Shown: positions 1 through 7,686 of the stretch, in pieces | How positions within the stretch are numbered: the first letter of the stretch is position 1 | How the letters are laid out: every line of letters begins with the position of its first letter | Source of the DNA: Sulfurospirillum tamanense | Lineage (GTDB): Bacteria > Campylobacterota > Campylobacteria > Campylobacterales > Campylobacteraceae | Assembly: GCF_016937535.1 (NCBI RefSeq) | Contig: NZ_JAFHKK010000018.1 | Coordinates: forward strand, 1 to 54,297 | Length of the DNA: 54,297 nt | Reading direction: 5' to 3' | Program-made: the position numbers and the translations under genes | Notes under the pieces: model-generated | The model's input: the letters and a program-made list of their open reading frames with translations, nothing else | Told to the model about the DNA's origin: nothing | The model's database searches: none

Positions 1-2063
1 GGGGCTTGAATAATGGCAACTTTAATGGACTTGAAGGCTGCTGTGCCTGTTAGGTTATCGCGTCGGTCTCCAAAAAGATGATTGATGTTAGACGTGGCAT
101 GGTGAAAGGTGCAGAATAAGGTTTTTGGTTGCACTTTATCGGTAAATTTGACACGCAGTGGCGCGCTTTTTCCAAAAGCAGTTTGAAGCACGACGTACGG
201 AGTTGGAAAATCTTTCGCGTCTTCTTTGTGCACCAATAAAACAGTTTCATCGTAGCGCTTGTTGAGCTTTTCACTGCGTGAGGTTTGGGATGCATTATTG
301 TATTGGGCAAGGGTTCTGCCTGTGGTGAGGTAATAGCCCGTAAGCGCGTTGTTTGTGAGTTCTTGCACCATGCCTCGCAAGAGATAGGGGTGATAGCAAA
401 ACCGTCCGTATCCATCTTCTGTGCGAAAGTCTAGTTGGTGTAAAATGGGCGTGTCTTCTGTGTGTACGGGCCATTGCAAACCGCGAACACGGTGGCGTTC
501 TAGGCGCGTGTAACTTGCTCCTGAGAAGCGTCGATAGGCCACTTCGCGTACCTCATTCCAAATCCCTTTAGAATCACTGTAGTGGTACTCTCCTGCAAGT
601 TTGTTTTCAATCTGTTGAATCACTTCCCAATCATCAGGTAAGTTTGAGTGTACTAAAGGCTGAGAAAGGTGCAATCGGCGCATGGCATTGACATACACTC
701 CCGTTTTCTCGTAGGCGGATTTGACCCCAATGACAATATCTGCACGGGCGGCAATGTCGGTCATGAATAATTCTTGCACCACAATAAGTTCTAGGTTTTC
801 AATGGCTTTGGTGATTTTGTTGGTGTTGGGATGAATGTGGGTAATGTCTTCGCCCATGTTTAGCAACGCCTTAATGCGGCCTTCTTGCATCGCATTAATG
901 AGGTCAGGTGTCATCATCCCTGTCTCTTTTGGTTCTTGGTAGTCGGGTGCATAATTGGGCAACATCCCCATGTCACAGGCGCCTTGGACATTGTTTTGGC
1001 CACGCAATGGCATGAGACCTGCACCAGATTTGCCCACATTGCCCGTCATAAGGGCAAGATGGATGATGGCCATAACCGCCTGAGAGCCATCTACGTGCTC
1101 GGTAATGCCAAGTCCCCAAAATATCATGGAATTTTTAAGAGCGTACTCGCGGGCAACTTTAGGGATAAGTTTGCTAAGGTGCTCGTATCCTGAAATAGTT
1201 TCAAAGTAGGCAGGGTTAGCGAAAGGGTCGCTTAGGATTTTTTCCTTAAATTCGGCAAAGCCTTTGGTTCTGTCTTCTAAAAAATGTTCATCGTAGAGCT
1301 CTTCATCGATAATCACGTAGGCGAGCATGTTCAAGACCATAAGATTGGCTTCATGGGGAAGAATGGCTTTGTATTTGGCAAAACGGTGCAGGGTGATTTC
1401 TCGCACGTCAAATACGGCAAGATTGTCGTGTTTGGTCGCTACATCAACGATGCGGTTAGAGATAATCGGGTGGGCTTCGGTGGTGTTGGAACCGATGACA
1501 ATCATAAATTCTGTGTTATAAATGTCGTTGTAGGGATTGGTCGCGGCTCCTTCGCCGATGGTTTCGCGCATCCCTTTAAGGCTTGGGGCGTGGCAAACCC
1601 TCGCACAGTTGTCCACATGCGGGGAGCCTAGGGTGTGGCGGGTAAATTTTTGGAGTAAATAGGCGCTCTCGCAAGAAGTGCGTGCCCCGCCTAGGGCACA
1701 AATGCTTTTGGCTCCGTATTTTTGGCGTATTTCTTGGAGTTTCATCGCCACTGCGGTGGTGGCAGCATCCAAGGCCGCCTCCATCCACACTTCATCGTAC
1801 TCTTTCAGTAAAGGCGCAATGGCTTCAAAAATCGCGGGATTGTTGGCAAGAAAGCGTTTTTTGATGCGCGGTGTTTTGAGGCGATCGGGTGCGGTGAGAA
1901 AATCAAAGCCGTATTTGCCTTTGACGCAGAGTTTGCCTTGGGAGACAACGCCTTCAGGGTGGGCGTTAATGGCATAAATGGTGTTGTCTTGAACCTCGGC
2001 TGCAATATCGCAACCAACGCCACAGTAGGTACAAACGCTGTCGATTGTGTGGGTGTGTTCCAT
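1..2063 (-). CDS. fdhF: Formate dehydrogenase alpha subunit, FdhF-like, cysteine form (3' end cut by window edge)
   Basis: Molybdopterin- or tungstopterin-containing oxidoreductase expected to oxidise formate to CO2 in the cytoplasm. My translation of the minus strand gives 687 residues from ATG at 2063 and runs off the left edge without a stop. An N-terminal 4Fe-4S site is visible: Cys11, Cys14, Cys18 and Cys46, followed by Lys48. The active-site segment VDNCARVCHAPS places Cys157 (TGC, 1593-1595) where E. coli FdhF has selenocysteine 140. No twin-arginine signal is present, so it is a soluble FdhF-type enzyme rather than periplasmic FdnG. E. coli FdhF has 715 residues, so only the last part is missing. 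An AAAGGAAT ribosome site precedes the ATG. It starts 10 bases after the prephenate dehydratase stop, so the two are probably co-transcribed. Partner subunits would lie to the left. Confidence 0.85.
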   Translation of the reverse strand, partial: MEHTHTIDSVCTYCGVGCDIAAEVQDNTIYAINAHPEGVVSQGKLCVKGKYGFDFLTAPDRLKTPRIKKRFLANNPAIFEAIAPLLKEYDEVWMEAALDAATTAVAMKLQEIRQKYGAKSICALGGARTSCESAYLLQKFTRHTLGSPHVDNCARVCHAPSLKGMRETIGEGAATNPYNDIYNTEFMIVIGSNTTEAHPIISNRIVDVATKHDNLAVFDVREITLHRFAKYKAILPHEANLMVLNMLAYVIIDEELYDEHFLEDRTKGFAEFKEKILSDPFANPAYFETISGYEHLSKLIPKVAREYALKNSMIFWGLGITEHVDGSQAVMAIIHLALMTGNVGKSGAGLMPLRGQNNVQGACDMGMLPNYAPDYQEPKETGMMTPDLINAMQEGRIKALLNMGEDITHIHPNTNKITKAIENLELIVVQELFMTDIAARADIVIGVKSAYEKTGVYVNAMRRLHLSQPLVHSNLPDDWEVIQQIENKLAGEYHYSDSKGIWNEVREVAYRRFSGASYTRLERHRVRGLQWPVHTEDTPILHQLDFRTEDGYGRFCYHPYLLRGMVQELTNNALTGYYLTTGRTLAQYNNASQTSRSEKLNKRYDETVLLVHKEDAKDFPTPYVVLQTAFGKSAPLRVKFTDKVQPKTLFCTFHHATSNINHLFGDRRDNLTGTAAFKSIKVAIIQA

Positions 2064-2073
2064 GTTTATTCCT

Positions 2074-2925
2074 TTAGCGTTTTTGCCCAAAGCGGTAGGG
2101 GTGTTTTTCATACGTGCCCAAGATTTTGATTTCTTTGGCAAAGTAACGCAATTCATCTAAAGCCAAAACAAGGCTACGGTTGTTGGGGTGGCCATCGATA
2201 TCGAGGTGAAATTGGCTCACTTGCAAGTTTCCTGAGGGGGAGTAGCTTTCAAGCTTGACAAGGTTTACGCCGTTGGTTGCAAAACCGCCAAGGGCTTTGT
2301 ACAAAGCTGCGGGGATGTCGCGTACTTGAAAAACCAATGAAGTGATGTACTCTTTGTTGGGCTCGTATTCAAGAGCAACCTTTTCTTTAGAAAGTACAAT
2401 AAAGCGAGTCGTATTACCCAAAAGGTCACCGAAATTTTCGCTTAAAATTTTTAATCCGTAGAGTTTTGCAGCCAATTTGGAAGCAATAGCGCCCTTGGTG
2501 GGGTCACCCAAGGCTTGTACTTCTTTGGCGGAGCCTGCGGTATCAAATTTCGCTTCTGCTTTGTAGCCATGTTTGCTGATATTGAGTTGGCATTGCGCGA
2601 GGGCTTGGGGGTGAGACGCGACGGTTTTGATGGTTTCAAGGGAGCTTTCAGGAAGTCCAAGAAGACAGTGTCTGACAGGCTCGAAGTGTTCTTGGATAAT
2701 ATGAAGTTCTAGCCTTGGGATGAGACGGTAAATCTCCTCTACCCTTCCTGCTGTGGAGTTTTCTACAGGAATCATCGCAAGATTTGCTGTTCCAGATTCA
2801 ACCATTTTCATGGCGTCTACAAAAGCATCACACGCGATGCTAATAGAGGAAGGAAAGGCAGTTTTACAAGCAAGGTGCGAATAAGCCCCTTCTGCTCCTT
2901 GGTAGGCAATGACGATATCGTTCAC
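2074..2925 (-). CDS. pheA: Prephenate dehydratase with ACT domain (monofunctional)
   Basis: Converts prephenate to phenylpyruvate in phenylalanine synthesis. The 283 residues comprise a periplasmic-binding-like catalytic domain (YQGAEGAYSHLA at the start, IPVENSTAGRV, and the catalytic NTTRF near residue 165) and a C-terminal ACT domain from about residue 190. There is no N-terminal chorismate mutase domain, unlike the bifunctional P-protein I would expect in Campylobacterota. The ACT motif usually written ESRP reads ESYS here, and the surrounding segment (ALYKALGGFATNGVN, LDIDGHP, YEKHPYRF) resembles, from memory, alphaproteobacterial PheA. That suggests transfer and altered phenylalanine feedback, which is inference. 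It is transcribed away from the EamA gene and leads into fdhF. Confidence 0.9.
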   Translation of the reverse strand: MNDIVIAYQGAEGAYSHLACKTAFPSSISIACDAFVDAMKMVESGTANLAMIPVENSTAGRVEEIYRLIPRLELHIIQEHFEPVRHCLLGLPESSLETIKTVASHPQALAQCQLNISKHGYKAEAKFDTAGSAKEVQALGDPTKGAIASKLAAKLYGLKILSENFGDLLGNTTRFIVLSKEKVALEYEPNKEYITSLVFQVRDIPAALYKALGGFATNGVNLVKLESYSPSGNLQVSQFHLDIDGHPNNRSLVLALDELRYFAKEIKILGTYEKHPYRFGQKR

Positions 2926-2947
2926 AACATTCCTTTTTTTGGGACGT

Positions 2948-2953
2948 ATTATA
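2948..2953 (-). promoter_or_regulatory. Putative -10 element of pheA-fdhF
   Basis: Read on the minus strand this is TATAAT, 22 bases before the pheA start. Campylobacterota housekeeping promoters are usually recognised by the -10 box alone. It lies back to back with the EamA -10 box. Confidence 0.55.
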
Positions 2954-2981
2954 CCTTTGTGTTTGTAAAGAGTGGATTAGA

Positions 2982-2987
2982 TATAAT
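2982..2987 (+). promoter_or_regulatory. Putative -10 element of the EamA transporter gene
   Basis: TATAAT lies 18 bases upstream of the ATG at 3006, implying a very short leader. It forms a divergent pair with the pheA box. Confidence 0.5.
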
Positions 2988-3005
2988 CAGTGAAAACGGA
3001 ACATT

Positions 3006-3884
3006 ATGGCTGAAAAATCCGCTTACATGTATGCCCTTGGCGCAGTTTTTTTGTGGTCGAGCGTAGCGACAGCGTTTAAGTTCTCCTTGGTACATTTAAC
3101 GCCCACACAGCTTCTGGTGATTGCTTCTGGTGTGTCGCTACTGGTGCTTGGAGCCTTGCTGGGGTGGCAGGGTAAAATTATTCTTTTTCGCTCCCTCCCT
3201 AAAAAATATATTTTAGCCATGCTTTTTCTCGGGGCGGTTAACCCATTTGCTTATTATTTGGTATTGTTTCAAGCTTACGCTTTGTTGCCTGCGCAAGAGG
3301 CGCAAGCCTTGAATTATACATGGGCATTGACGCTGGCTTATCTTTCGGCGTTTATTTTAAAACAAAAACTTCACCCACGGCAAATAGTTGCAGGAATTAT
3401 TTGCTACACTGGCGTGTTAGTGATTGCAACCCAAGGCGATGTGCTTGGGCTCTCTTTTGGAAACCTTGCGGGTGTAGGCTTGGCGCTTGCTTCAACATTT
3501 TTGTGGGCATTTTATTGGATTTATAGTACCAAGTGGGGTTTAGATCCATTGGTGGGGTTGTTTTTAAATTTTTCAAGTGGCTTTGCTCTGGTATTGTGTT
3601 GGGCGTGGGCCAAAGGAGCTCTTGTGGTAATGCCGTGGCAGGGAGTGTTGGGCGCGGTGTATGTGGGGGTATTTGAGATGGGTGTTGCTTTTTTTCTTTG
3701 GCTTCAGGCAATGCAAAAGACAACCCAAACAGCAACCATTGCAAATCTAATCTTTCTTTCCCCTTTTCTTTCGTTGGTTTTTATTGGAATGGTGCTTAAA
3801 GAGGCTATTTTGCCCTCAACGCTTGTTGGGCTTGGATTGATTGTAATGGGGCTATTGTTTCAAAAAGCAAAAAAAGGAGTCTAA
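3006..3884 (+). CDS. EamA/DMT-superfamily inner-membrane transporter
   Basis: A 292-residue, strongly hydrophobic protein with about ten membrane segments arranged as two EamA repeats; the second begins near residue 150 (NLAGVGLALASTFLWAFYWIY). The family exports small metabolites or amino acids, and the substrate cannot be told from sequence. The N-terminus MAEKSAYMYALGAVFLWSS is typical of the first EamA helix. It is followed one base later by a thioredoxin-like gene, so the two are probably co-transcribed. A one-mismatch copy of the TACATGTA repeat (3023-3032) encodes its YMY. Confidence 0.85.
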   Translation: MAEKSAYMYALGAVFLWSSVATAFKFSLVHLTPTQLLVIASGVSLLVLGALLGWQGKIILFRSLPKKYILAMLFLGAVNPFAYYLVLFQAYALLPAQEAQALNYTWALTLAYLSAFILKQKLHPRQIVAGIICYTGVLVIATQGDVLGLSFGNLAGVGLALASTFLWAFYWIYSTKWGLDPLVGLFLNFSSGFALVLCWAWAKGALVVMPWQGVLGAVYVGVFEMGVAFFLWLQAMQKTTQTATIANLIFLSPFLSLVFIGMVLKEAILPSTLVGLGLIVMGLLFQKAKKGV

Positions 3885-3885
3885 A

Positions 3886-4269
3886 ATGCGCTGGTTTGTA
3901 GGGGTGATGTGTGTGGTTTGTTTTGGCTTTGCCGGTCTTTTTGAACAAGCCATAGAAGAAGCCAAAAAAGAAGAAAAGTTGGTGTGGGTATTTGTGGAGA
4001 TTCCTCGTTGCCCTTGGTGCGCGCGTATGCGCCATGAATTATTAGAGAGTGGTGTGTATGATGAGGCATTGTCAGGATTGTATGTTGTGGTGCCTCTTGG
4101 GCGCGAAGAAGCTATTGCCAAAGGGTTGCGGGCGGAGTATTTTCCTACCTCGTTTTTGATAGACCCCACCAATGGGGAAACTTTGGAGATGTTGCCTGGC
4201 TATATGAAAAGCGAAGATTTTATAGAGTACCTCAAATTGGTCTACGAGATTGAGCAGGGCGATAAGTAA
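3886..4269 (+). CDS. Periplasmic thioredoxin-like protein with CPWC motif
   Basis: 127 residues with a hydrophobic N-terminal segment (about residues 1-17) that looks like a signal peptide. A thioredoxin-fold core carries CPWC at about residues 44-47 (VEIPRCPWCARM) and a cis-proline region in YFPTSFLID. It probably acts as a thiol-disulfide reductant in the periplasm, similar to SoxW/DUF255-like proteins. AAGGAG lies a few bases before the ATG. Its last 38 bases overlap the 3' end of the convergent membrane protein gene. The substrate is unknown. Confidence 0.8.
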   Translation: MRWFVGVMCVVCFGFAGLFEQAIEEAKKEEKLVWVFVEIPRCPWCARMRHELLESGVYDEALSGLYVVVPLGREEAIAKGLRAEYFPTSFLIDPTNGETLEMLPGYMKSEDFIEYLKLVYEIEQGDK

Positions 4270-5131
4270 GATAAGCAACAATAGCAAGGGAAAAAAGAAG
4301 AGCAAAAATCAACCGCAAAACAACAATCACCCACGCACTGGCGCCGAAGATTACAAACAAGAGAGTGTCCTCAATAATGGCGTGGCAAATCATTAAAAAC
4401 GTCCCCACGAACCATACCTCTTTGGTGCTCATGGCTGCATTTTCATACTCACTAATGAGCACGCCAGCACCATAGGTAATGCCCAGAATGGTTCCTGTCA
4501 CAAGGCTAAAAGCCGTATTGACGCGCTTGGCATAACGGTTTACAGTCTCAAGAGACTTGATAAAATCCAAAAAAACAATAATCAGCACTACAAGAACTAC
4601 AACCTCTAGTGCCAGTACGACAGCTTCTTGGAGTGAACTAAGAAGCATGACGGCGAAAGTTTCATAAGAAGGGAAGGTTGGAGCGTTGTAAAAAACCCCC
4701 TCCCCAAACCAATTTTCAGGAAAAAAAGTCACTAACCAGCCTGCTAAAAGTCCCACAAAAAATCGCAGCAACACAGCGTAAGTGCGGGAGATTTTAAGGC
4801 GATGCATAATGGCAGTCTCTACAAGCAAGGCGTGGCAAATACCCAAAAAAACTGCCAAAATGGTCCACTCTTTTGGGCTTAACCCAAGAGGCGCGGCAAA
4901 AGCAATAGCAGCATAAAGATTTAAAAACATGCCACTAATGATAGACAAAGCCGCCTCTTTAGGGAGTTCAAGGGCTGCTGTGAGAGGGGTAAACAGAAAA
5001 GAGATTTTCTCAAGCCATCCATAGTAAAACAAAACGTCTGCAAAAATATAAATGGGAATAATGAGCTTGAGCACAATCCACGCACTGCGTAGCGACCGGT
5101 AAAGGGAAGGGCGTATGGTTGAAATATTCAT
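4232..5131 (-). CDS. Nucleoside-recognition ('Gate') domain membrane protein
   Basis: A 299-residue polytopic protein. Two homologous halves (SGMFLNLYAAIAFAAPLG and VTGTILGITYGAGVLISEY) match the nucleoside recognition/Gate domain (PF07670) also found in the spore maturation proteins SpmA/SpmB and in FeoB. In non-sporulating bacteria it is likely a transporter-like protein of unknown cargo. Its 3' end overlaps the convergent thioredoxin-like gene by 38 bases, and its 5' side faces the TTACATGTAA palindrome at 5165-5180. Confidence 0.75.
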   Translation of the reverse strand: MNISTIRPSLYRSLRSAWIVLKLIIPIYIFADVLFYYGWLEKISFLFTPLTAALELPKEAALSIISGMFLNLYAAIAFAAPLGLSPKEWTILAVFLGICHALLVETAIMHRLKISRTYAVLLRFFVGLLAGWLVTFFPENWFGEGVFYNAPTFPSYETFAVMLLSSLQEAVVLALEVVVLVVLIIVFLDFIKSLETVNRYAKRVNTAFSLVTGTILGITYGAGVLISEYENAAMSTKEVWFVGTFLMICHAIIEDTLLFVIFGASAWVIVVLRLIFALLFSLAIVAYLTYRPAQSRRPI

Positions 5132-5164
5132 AGGGAAAGTGTAGCTAAAAAAGCGTTGTTTTGT

Positions 5165-5180
5165 GCTTTACATGTAAAGC
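5165..5180. repeat. Perfect 16-base palindrome containing TTACATGTAA
   Basis: GCTTTACATGTAAAGC is self-complementary over all 16 bases and sits in the spacer between the Gate-domain gene and tRNA-Arg. It is one of the window-wide family described in the findings. It is too close-packed for a stable hairpin loop, so a double-stranded recognition site is more likely. Confidence 0.9.
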
Positions 5181-5224
5181 ACACTTCGAATGGCGGTTTT
5201 TCCTTTTTTTAAGAATTAAGTAGC

Positions 5225-5230
5225 TATAAT
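5225..5230 (+). promoter_or_regulatory. -10 element of tRNA-Arg
   Basis: TATAAT is 20 bases upstream of the first tRNA base, in an A/T-rich stretch with no clear -35 box. Confidence 0.6.
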
Positions 5231-5249
5231 ACCGTCCTTAAAACATAGT

Positions 5250-5326
5250 GCGCCCGTGGCTCAGCTGGATAGAGCATCGGTTTGCGGTACCGGAGGTCAG
5301 GGGTTCGAATCCCTTCGGGCGCACCA
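5250..5326 (+). tRNA. tRNA-Arg, anticodon GCG, CCA encoded
   Basis: A complete cloverleaf can be drawn: acceptor GCGCCCG/CGGGCGC, D stem GCTC/GAGC, anticodon stem TCGGT/ACCGG around loop TTGCGGT, T arm AGGGG-TTCGAAT-CCCTT, discriminator A and encoded CCA at 5324-5326. The anticodon at loop positions 34-36 is GCG, reading CGC and CGU. Most bacteria decode this box with ACG modified to ICG. A 71-codon frame overlapping the tRNA is spurious. Confidence 0.95.
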
Positions 5327-5933
5327 CTCTTTTTTATTTAATCAAATCCCCCCCGCTCTTTTTTCTCACATTGATTTTGATCATGCCAATCTAAGTCTGG
5401 CGCACTATAATAACCAATCACATAACACAGGGGCTTGGCTATTAAAGCGTGAAACATTGGAGAAATACTAAGTCTTGATTTATCTCTCTGGGATTATGCT
5501 TAGACTGGCTGCTGGTGCCTTGTATAGATTGGCTTATTGCTTTACCCATTTGGGCGGCGGCGACACAAAGCATGCCATCTCTTTTTCTCCCCGTGAGTCT
5601 CTTGCTTCAGTTGGTGCCTTTGCTGCGGAAAAGTGGGTGCACTAGGATGGCTGCCTGTTCCTTTGCTAGGTGTTGTTGTTTTTTTGGTTGCTGTGGCACA
5701 AGTGTACGCGGTTGTTCATTTTTTGGCAGCATTGTCCCCTTTTTTATTTTCTTTGCGTTTTCGTTGCCGGCCTCCTTTGAGTTTGCTGCAGTTGTTGTTG
5801 TTTTTAATCCTTGGTTGAATTGTTCGGCACGGCTTTTTATGTGTGGTGGGTGCCTAAAAAACTCTATCCCGTGTGACATGCAAGGGCACAAAACCCATTG
5901 ATATGCCTAAATAAAACCCGCTATAATCCCATC
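5327..5933. other. 607-base stretch with no confident gene
   Basis: Three short open frames exist here: plus 5515-5901, plus 5633-5818, and a Lys/Gln/Thr-rich minus frame 5607-5891 from a TTG. They overlap each other, none has a good ribosome site, and none resembles a family I know. The plus frames look like antisense of low-complexity sequence. Lying directly 3' of a tRNA gene, this may be a decayed insertion, but I see no integrase and no repeat of the tRNA 3' end. It contains no copy of the TACATGTA element. Confidence 0.5.
5922..5927 (+). promoter_or_regulatory. Putative -10 element, possibly giving a leaderless transcript
   Basis: TATAAT ends only 6 bases before the ATG at 5934. If it is used, transcription would start at or beside the start codon. 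No Shine-Dalgarno sequence is visible, which fits. Confidence 0.45.
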
Positions 5934-6455
5934 ATGAAAATCCAAACCCTCATTCACACAGCGCTTTGCGCAGAAGCAAAGCCTATTGCTGGTACTTTTG
6001 GCCTTACATGTAAAAGCACAAAACCCTTTTTGTTCTACACTGATGCTACGACGGTTTTGGTGGTTTCAGGTGTTGGATGTGAAAAGACGCGCCTTGCGTT
6101 GGCTTGCACCCTTGCGCGTTATGAGCCTGAAATAATGGTTTCGGTGGGAATCGCAGGATGCACTGATGTGAGCATTCCTGTGGGGACGTTGTTTTGCACT
6201 TCTCATGCCCACTTACCCATTCCTTTTGCAACTCTTTCCACTTATGATGTGCCAGTTGATGGAAAAAACAGACCAGAAACAACACTGGTGGACATGGAGG
6301 CGGATGCATTTGTGCAAAGTGTTCCTTGTGGCGTGGAAGCGTATGTGTTCAAAGTGGTTTCAGACCACCTTAATCCTGTACGCCCGACCAAGGGGCAAGT
6401 TGGCGATTGGATTGGACGAAGCATTGGGCGATGGAGGGGTTATGCAAAACACTAA
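5934..6455 (+). CDS. Nucleoside phosphorylase/nucleosidase-like protein (COG0775 type)
   Basis: 173 residues from ATG at 5934; an upstream in-frame start at 5898 lacks support. Family signatures are the glycine-rich VSVGIAGCTD (about residues 68-77), LVDMEADAF, which carries the Met-Glu of the ribose-binding site, and VFKVVSDHLN with the catalytic-type aspartate. It probably cleaves a purine nucleoside such as futalosine or methylthioadenosine, but the substrate cannot be assigned. At 173 residues it is shorter than MTAN or MqnB (about 230). Its end overlaps the radical SAM gene by 14 bases, so the two are translationally coupled. It contains a perfect TTACATGTAA read as LTCKS. Confidence 0.7.
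   Translation: MKIQTLIHTALCAEAKPIAGTFGLTCKSTKPFLFYTDATTVLVVSGVGCEKTRLALACTLARYEPEIMVSVGIAGCTDVSIPVGTLFCTSHAHLPIPFATLSTYDVPVDGKNRPETTLVDMEADAFVQSVPCGVEAYVFKVVSDHLNPVRPTKGQVGDWIGRSIGRWRGYAKH
6004..6013. repeat. TTACATGTAA element inside the nucleosidase-like gene
   Basis: Perfect 10-mer followed by AAAG; translated as L-T-C-K. Confidence 0.9.
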
Positions 6456-7686
6456 AACAACACGTTTTTTTGACGCAACTGCTAATACGCCTTTTGAAAA
6501 ACTCACTCCAAAAACCCAACTATTTTTGCGGGAAAAAGCTTTGTTTTACGGCTTTAGTTTTTCTCAAATACAGCAACTTATTACGTTGGCTATTGATTTT
6601 CAAATGTGGCAAATAGCTCCTCTGGAGGCGCAGTGGGAAGAGCGTGCAAATGCCAAAGCCGCTCTTGAAGCCTTACATGTAAAAGCCCAACACTACAGGC
6701 AAACCCCGAGAGACTACACGCAAGCACCCTTTGTTTTACCTAAAATGCCATTGCGCAAAGTTTTACACCATAAGGAAAAATTGAGTCTAGGGAGTTGTCC
6801 TGTCGCTTCGCCCAATACAAGGTGTTGTAATTTACTCACCCTTGATGCAGTGGAAGGGTGTGGGTTTGCGTGTACGTATTGTTCTATTCGTACCTTTTAC
6901 GGGGCGGGCGAGGTGCGTTTTGATAAGGCTTTCGGGGAGAAGTTGGCGGCACTTGAGCTGGATAAAAACAAAGTGTATCACATTGGCACAGGCCAATCTT
7001 CAGATTCGCTGATGTGGGGAAACCGCGAAGGGGTGCTCGACGCGCTCATTGCTTTTGCCCAAAAATATCCTAAGGTTATTTTAGAATTAAAAACCAAGTC
7101 TCAAGCGATTGATTATTTACTAAGCGTACCTTCTTTGCCTAGAAACATGCTTTTCACTTGGTCGTTAAATCCCCAACCTGTGATCGATCATGAAGAGCGC
7201 TATTGCGCTTCGTTGGAGCAGCGTCTTCAAGCGGCACGAGCGCTGGCAGATAAGGGTGCGTTGGTGGGGTTTCATCTGCATCCTATGATGCTTTATAGGG
7301 GATGGGAGGAGGGCTACACTGCTCTTGCTAAGAGACTTTTGACGCGTTTTTCGCCCCAAGAAGTAGCGATGGTTTCCTTGGGAACGCTGACATTTATCAA
7401 GCCAGTGCTTAAATCCCTTAGGCGAGAAGCTAGGCCTACCAAAATCCTCCAAATGCCCCTTGTGCAAACATATGGTAAATTTTCATACCCCCTAAAAACT
7501 AAAAAAGAGATGTTTTCTTTGTTTTATAATGCCCTTTCGCCTTGGCACGAAAAGGTCTTTTTTTATCTGTGCATGGAGGATAAAGGCTTGTGGAATGAGG
7601 TGTTTGGCTTCGAGTATGTGAGCAACGAGGCCCTAGAAAGAGCAATGAAAAAAGCGTATCGGGAGAAAATACAAGGAGTGTTATGA
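6442..7686 (+). CDS. Radical SAM protein, spore photoproduct lyase-like
   Basis: 414 residues from ATG 6442, chosen because GGAGG lies 4-9 bases upstream; longer in-frame starts would overlap the previous gene much further. The radical SAM cluster motif is C-x3-C-x2-C in VEGCGFACTYCSIRTFY (about residues 138-145). Like SplB it has an N-terminal region of about 130 residues before the SAM barrel, and segments such as MLFTWSLNPQPVIDHEE resemble SplB-family proteins. Bacteria of this group do not sporulate, so repair of a spore lesion is unlikely; a related DNA- or RNA-directed radical reaction is possible. It overlaps the next gene in ATGA. Confidence 0.75.
   Translation: MQNTKTTRFFDATANTPFEKLTPKTQLFLREKALFYGFSFSQIQQLITLAIDFQMWQIAPLEAQWEERANAKAALEALHVKAQHYRQTPRDYTQAPFVLPKMPLRKVLHHKEKLSLGSCPVASPNTRCCNLLTLDAVEGCGFACTYCSIRTFYGAGEVRFDKAFGEKLAALELDKNKVYHIGTGQSSDSLMWGNREGVLDALIAFAQKYPKVILELKTKSQAIDYLLSVPSLPRNMLFTWSLNPQPVIDHEERYCASLEQRLQAARALADKGALVGFHLHPMMLYRGWEEGYTALAKRLLTRFSPQEVAMVSLGTLTFIKPVLKSLRREARPTKILQMPLVQTYGKFSYPLKTKKEMFSLFYNALSPWHEKVFFYLCMEDKGLWNEVFGFEYVSNEALERAMKKAYREKIQGVL
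6673..6682. repeat. TTACATGTAA element inside the radical SAM gene
   Basis: Perfect 10-mer followed by AAG; translated as A-L-H-V-K. Confidence 0.9.

Noticed and set aside
1593-1595. Selenocysteine codon in formate dehydrogenase
   Set aside because: The codon on the minus strand is TGC, a normal cysteine, and the frame has no internal TGA over 687 residues.
5256-5471. 71-codon frame on the plus strand
   Set aside because: It begins inside tRNA-Arg and is explained by the RNA gene.
5515-5901. 128-codon Cys/Phe-rich frame on the plus strand
   Set aside because: No ribosome site, biased composition, overlapped by two other frames, and no recognisable family.
5250-5933. Prophage or integrative element at the tRNA
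   Set aside because: No integrase, phage gene or direct repeat of the tRNA 3' end was seen in the flanking sequence.
4232-7686. Sporulation genes (spore maturation-like and photoproduct lyase-like proteins)
   Set aside because: Both families occur widely in non-sporulating bacteria, and no other sporulation gene is present.
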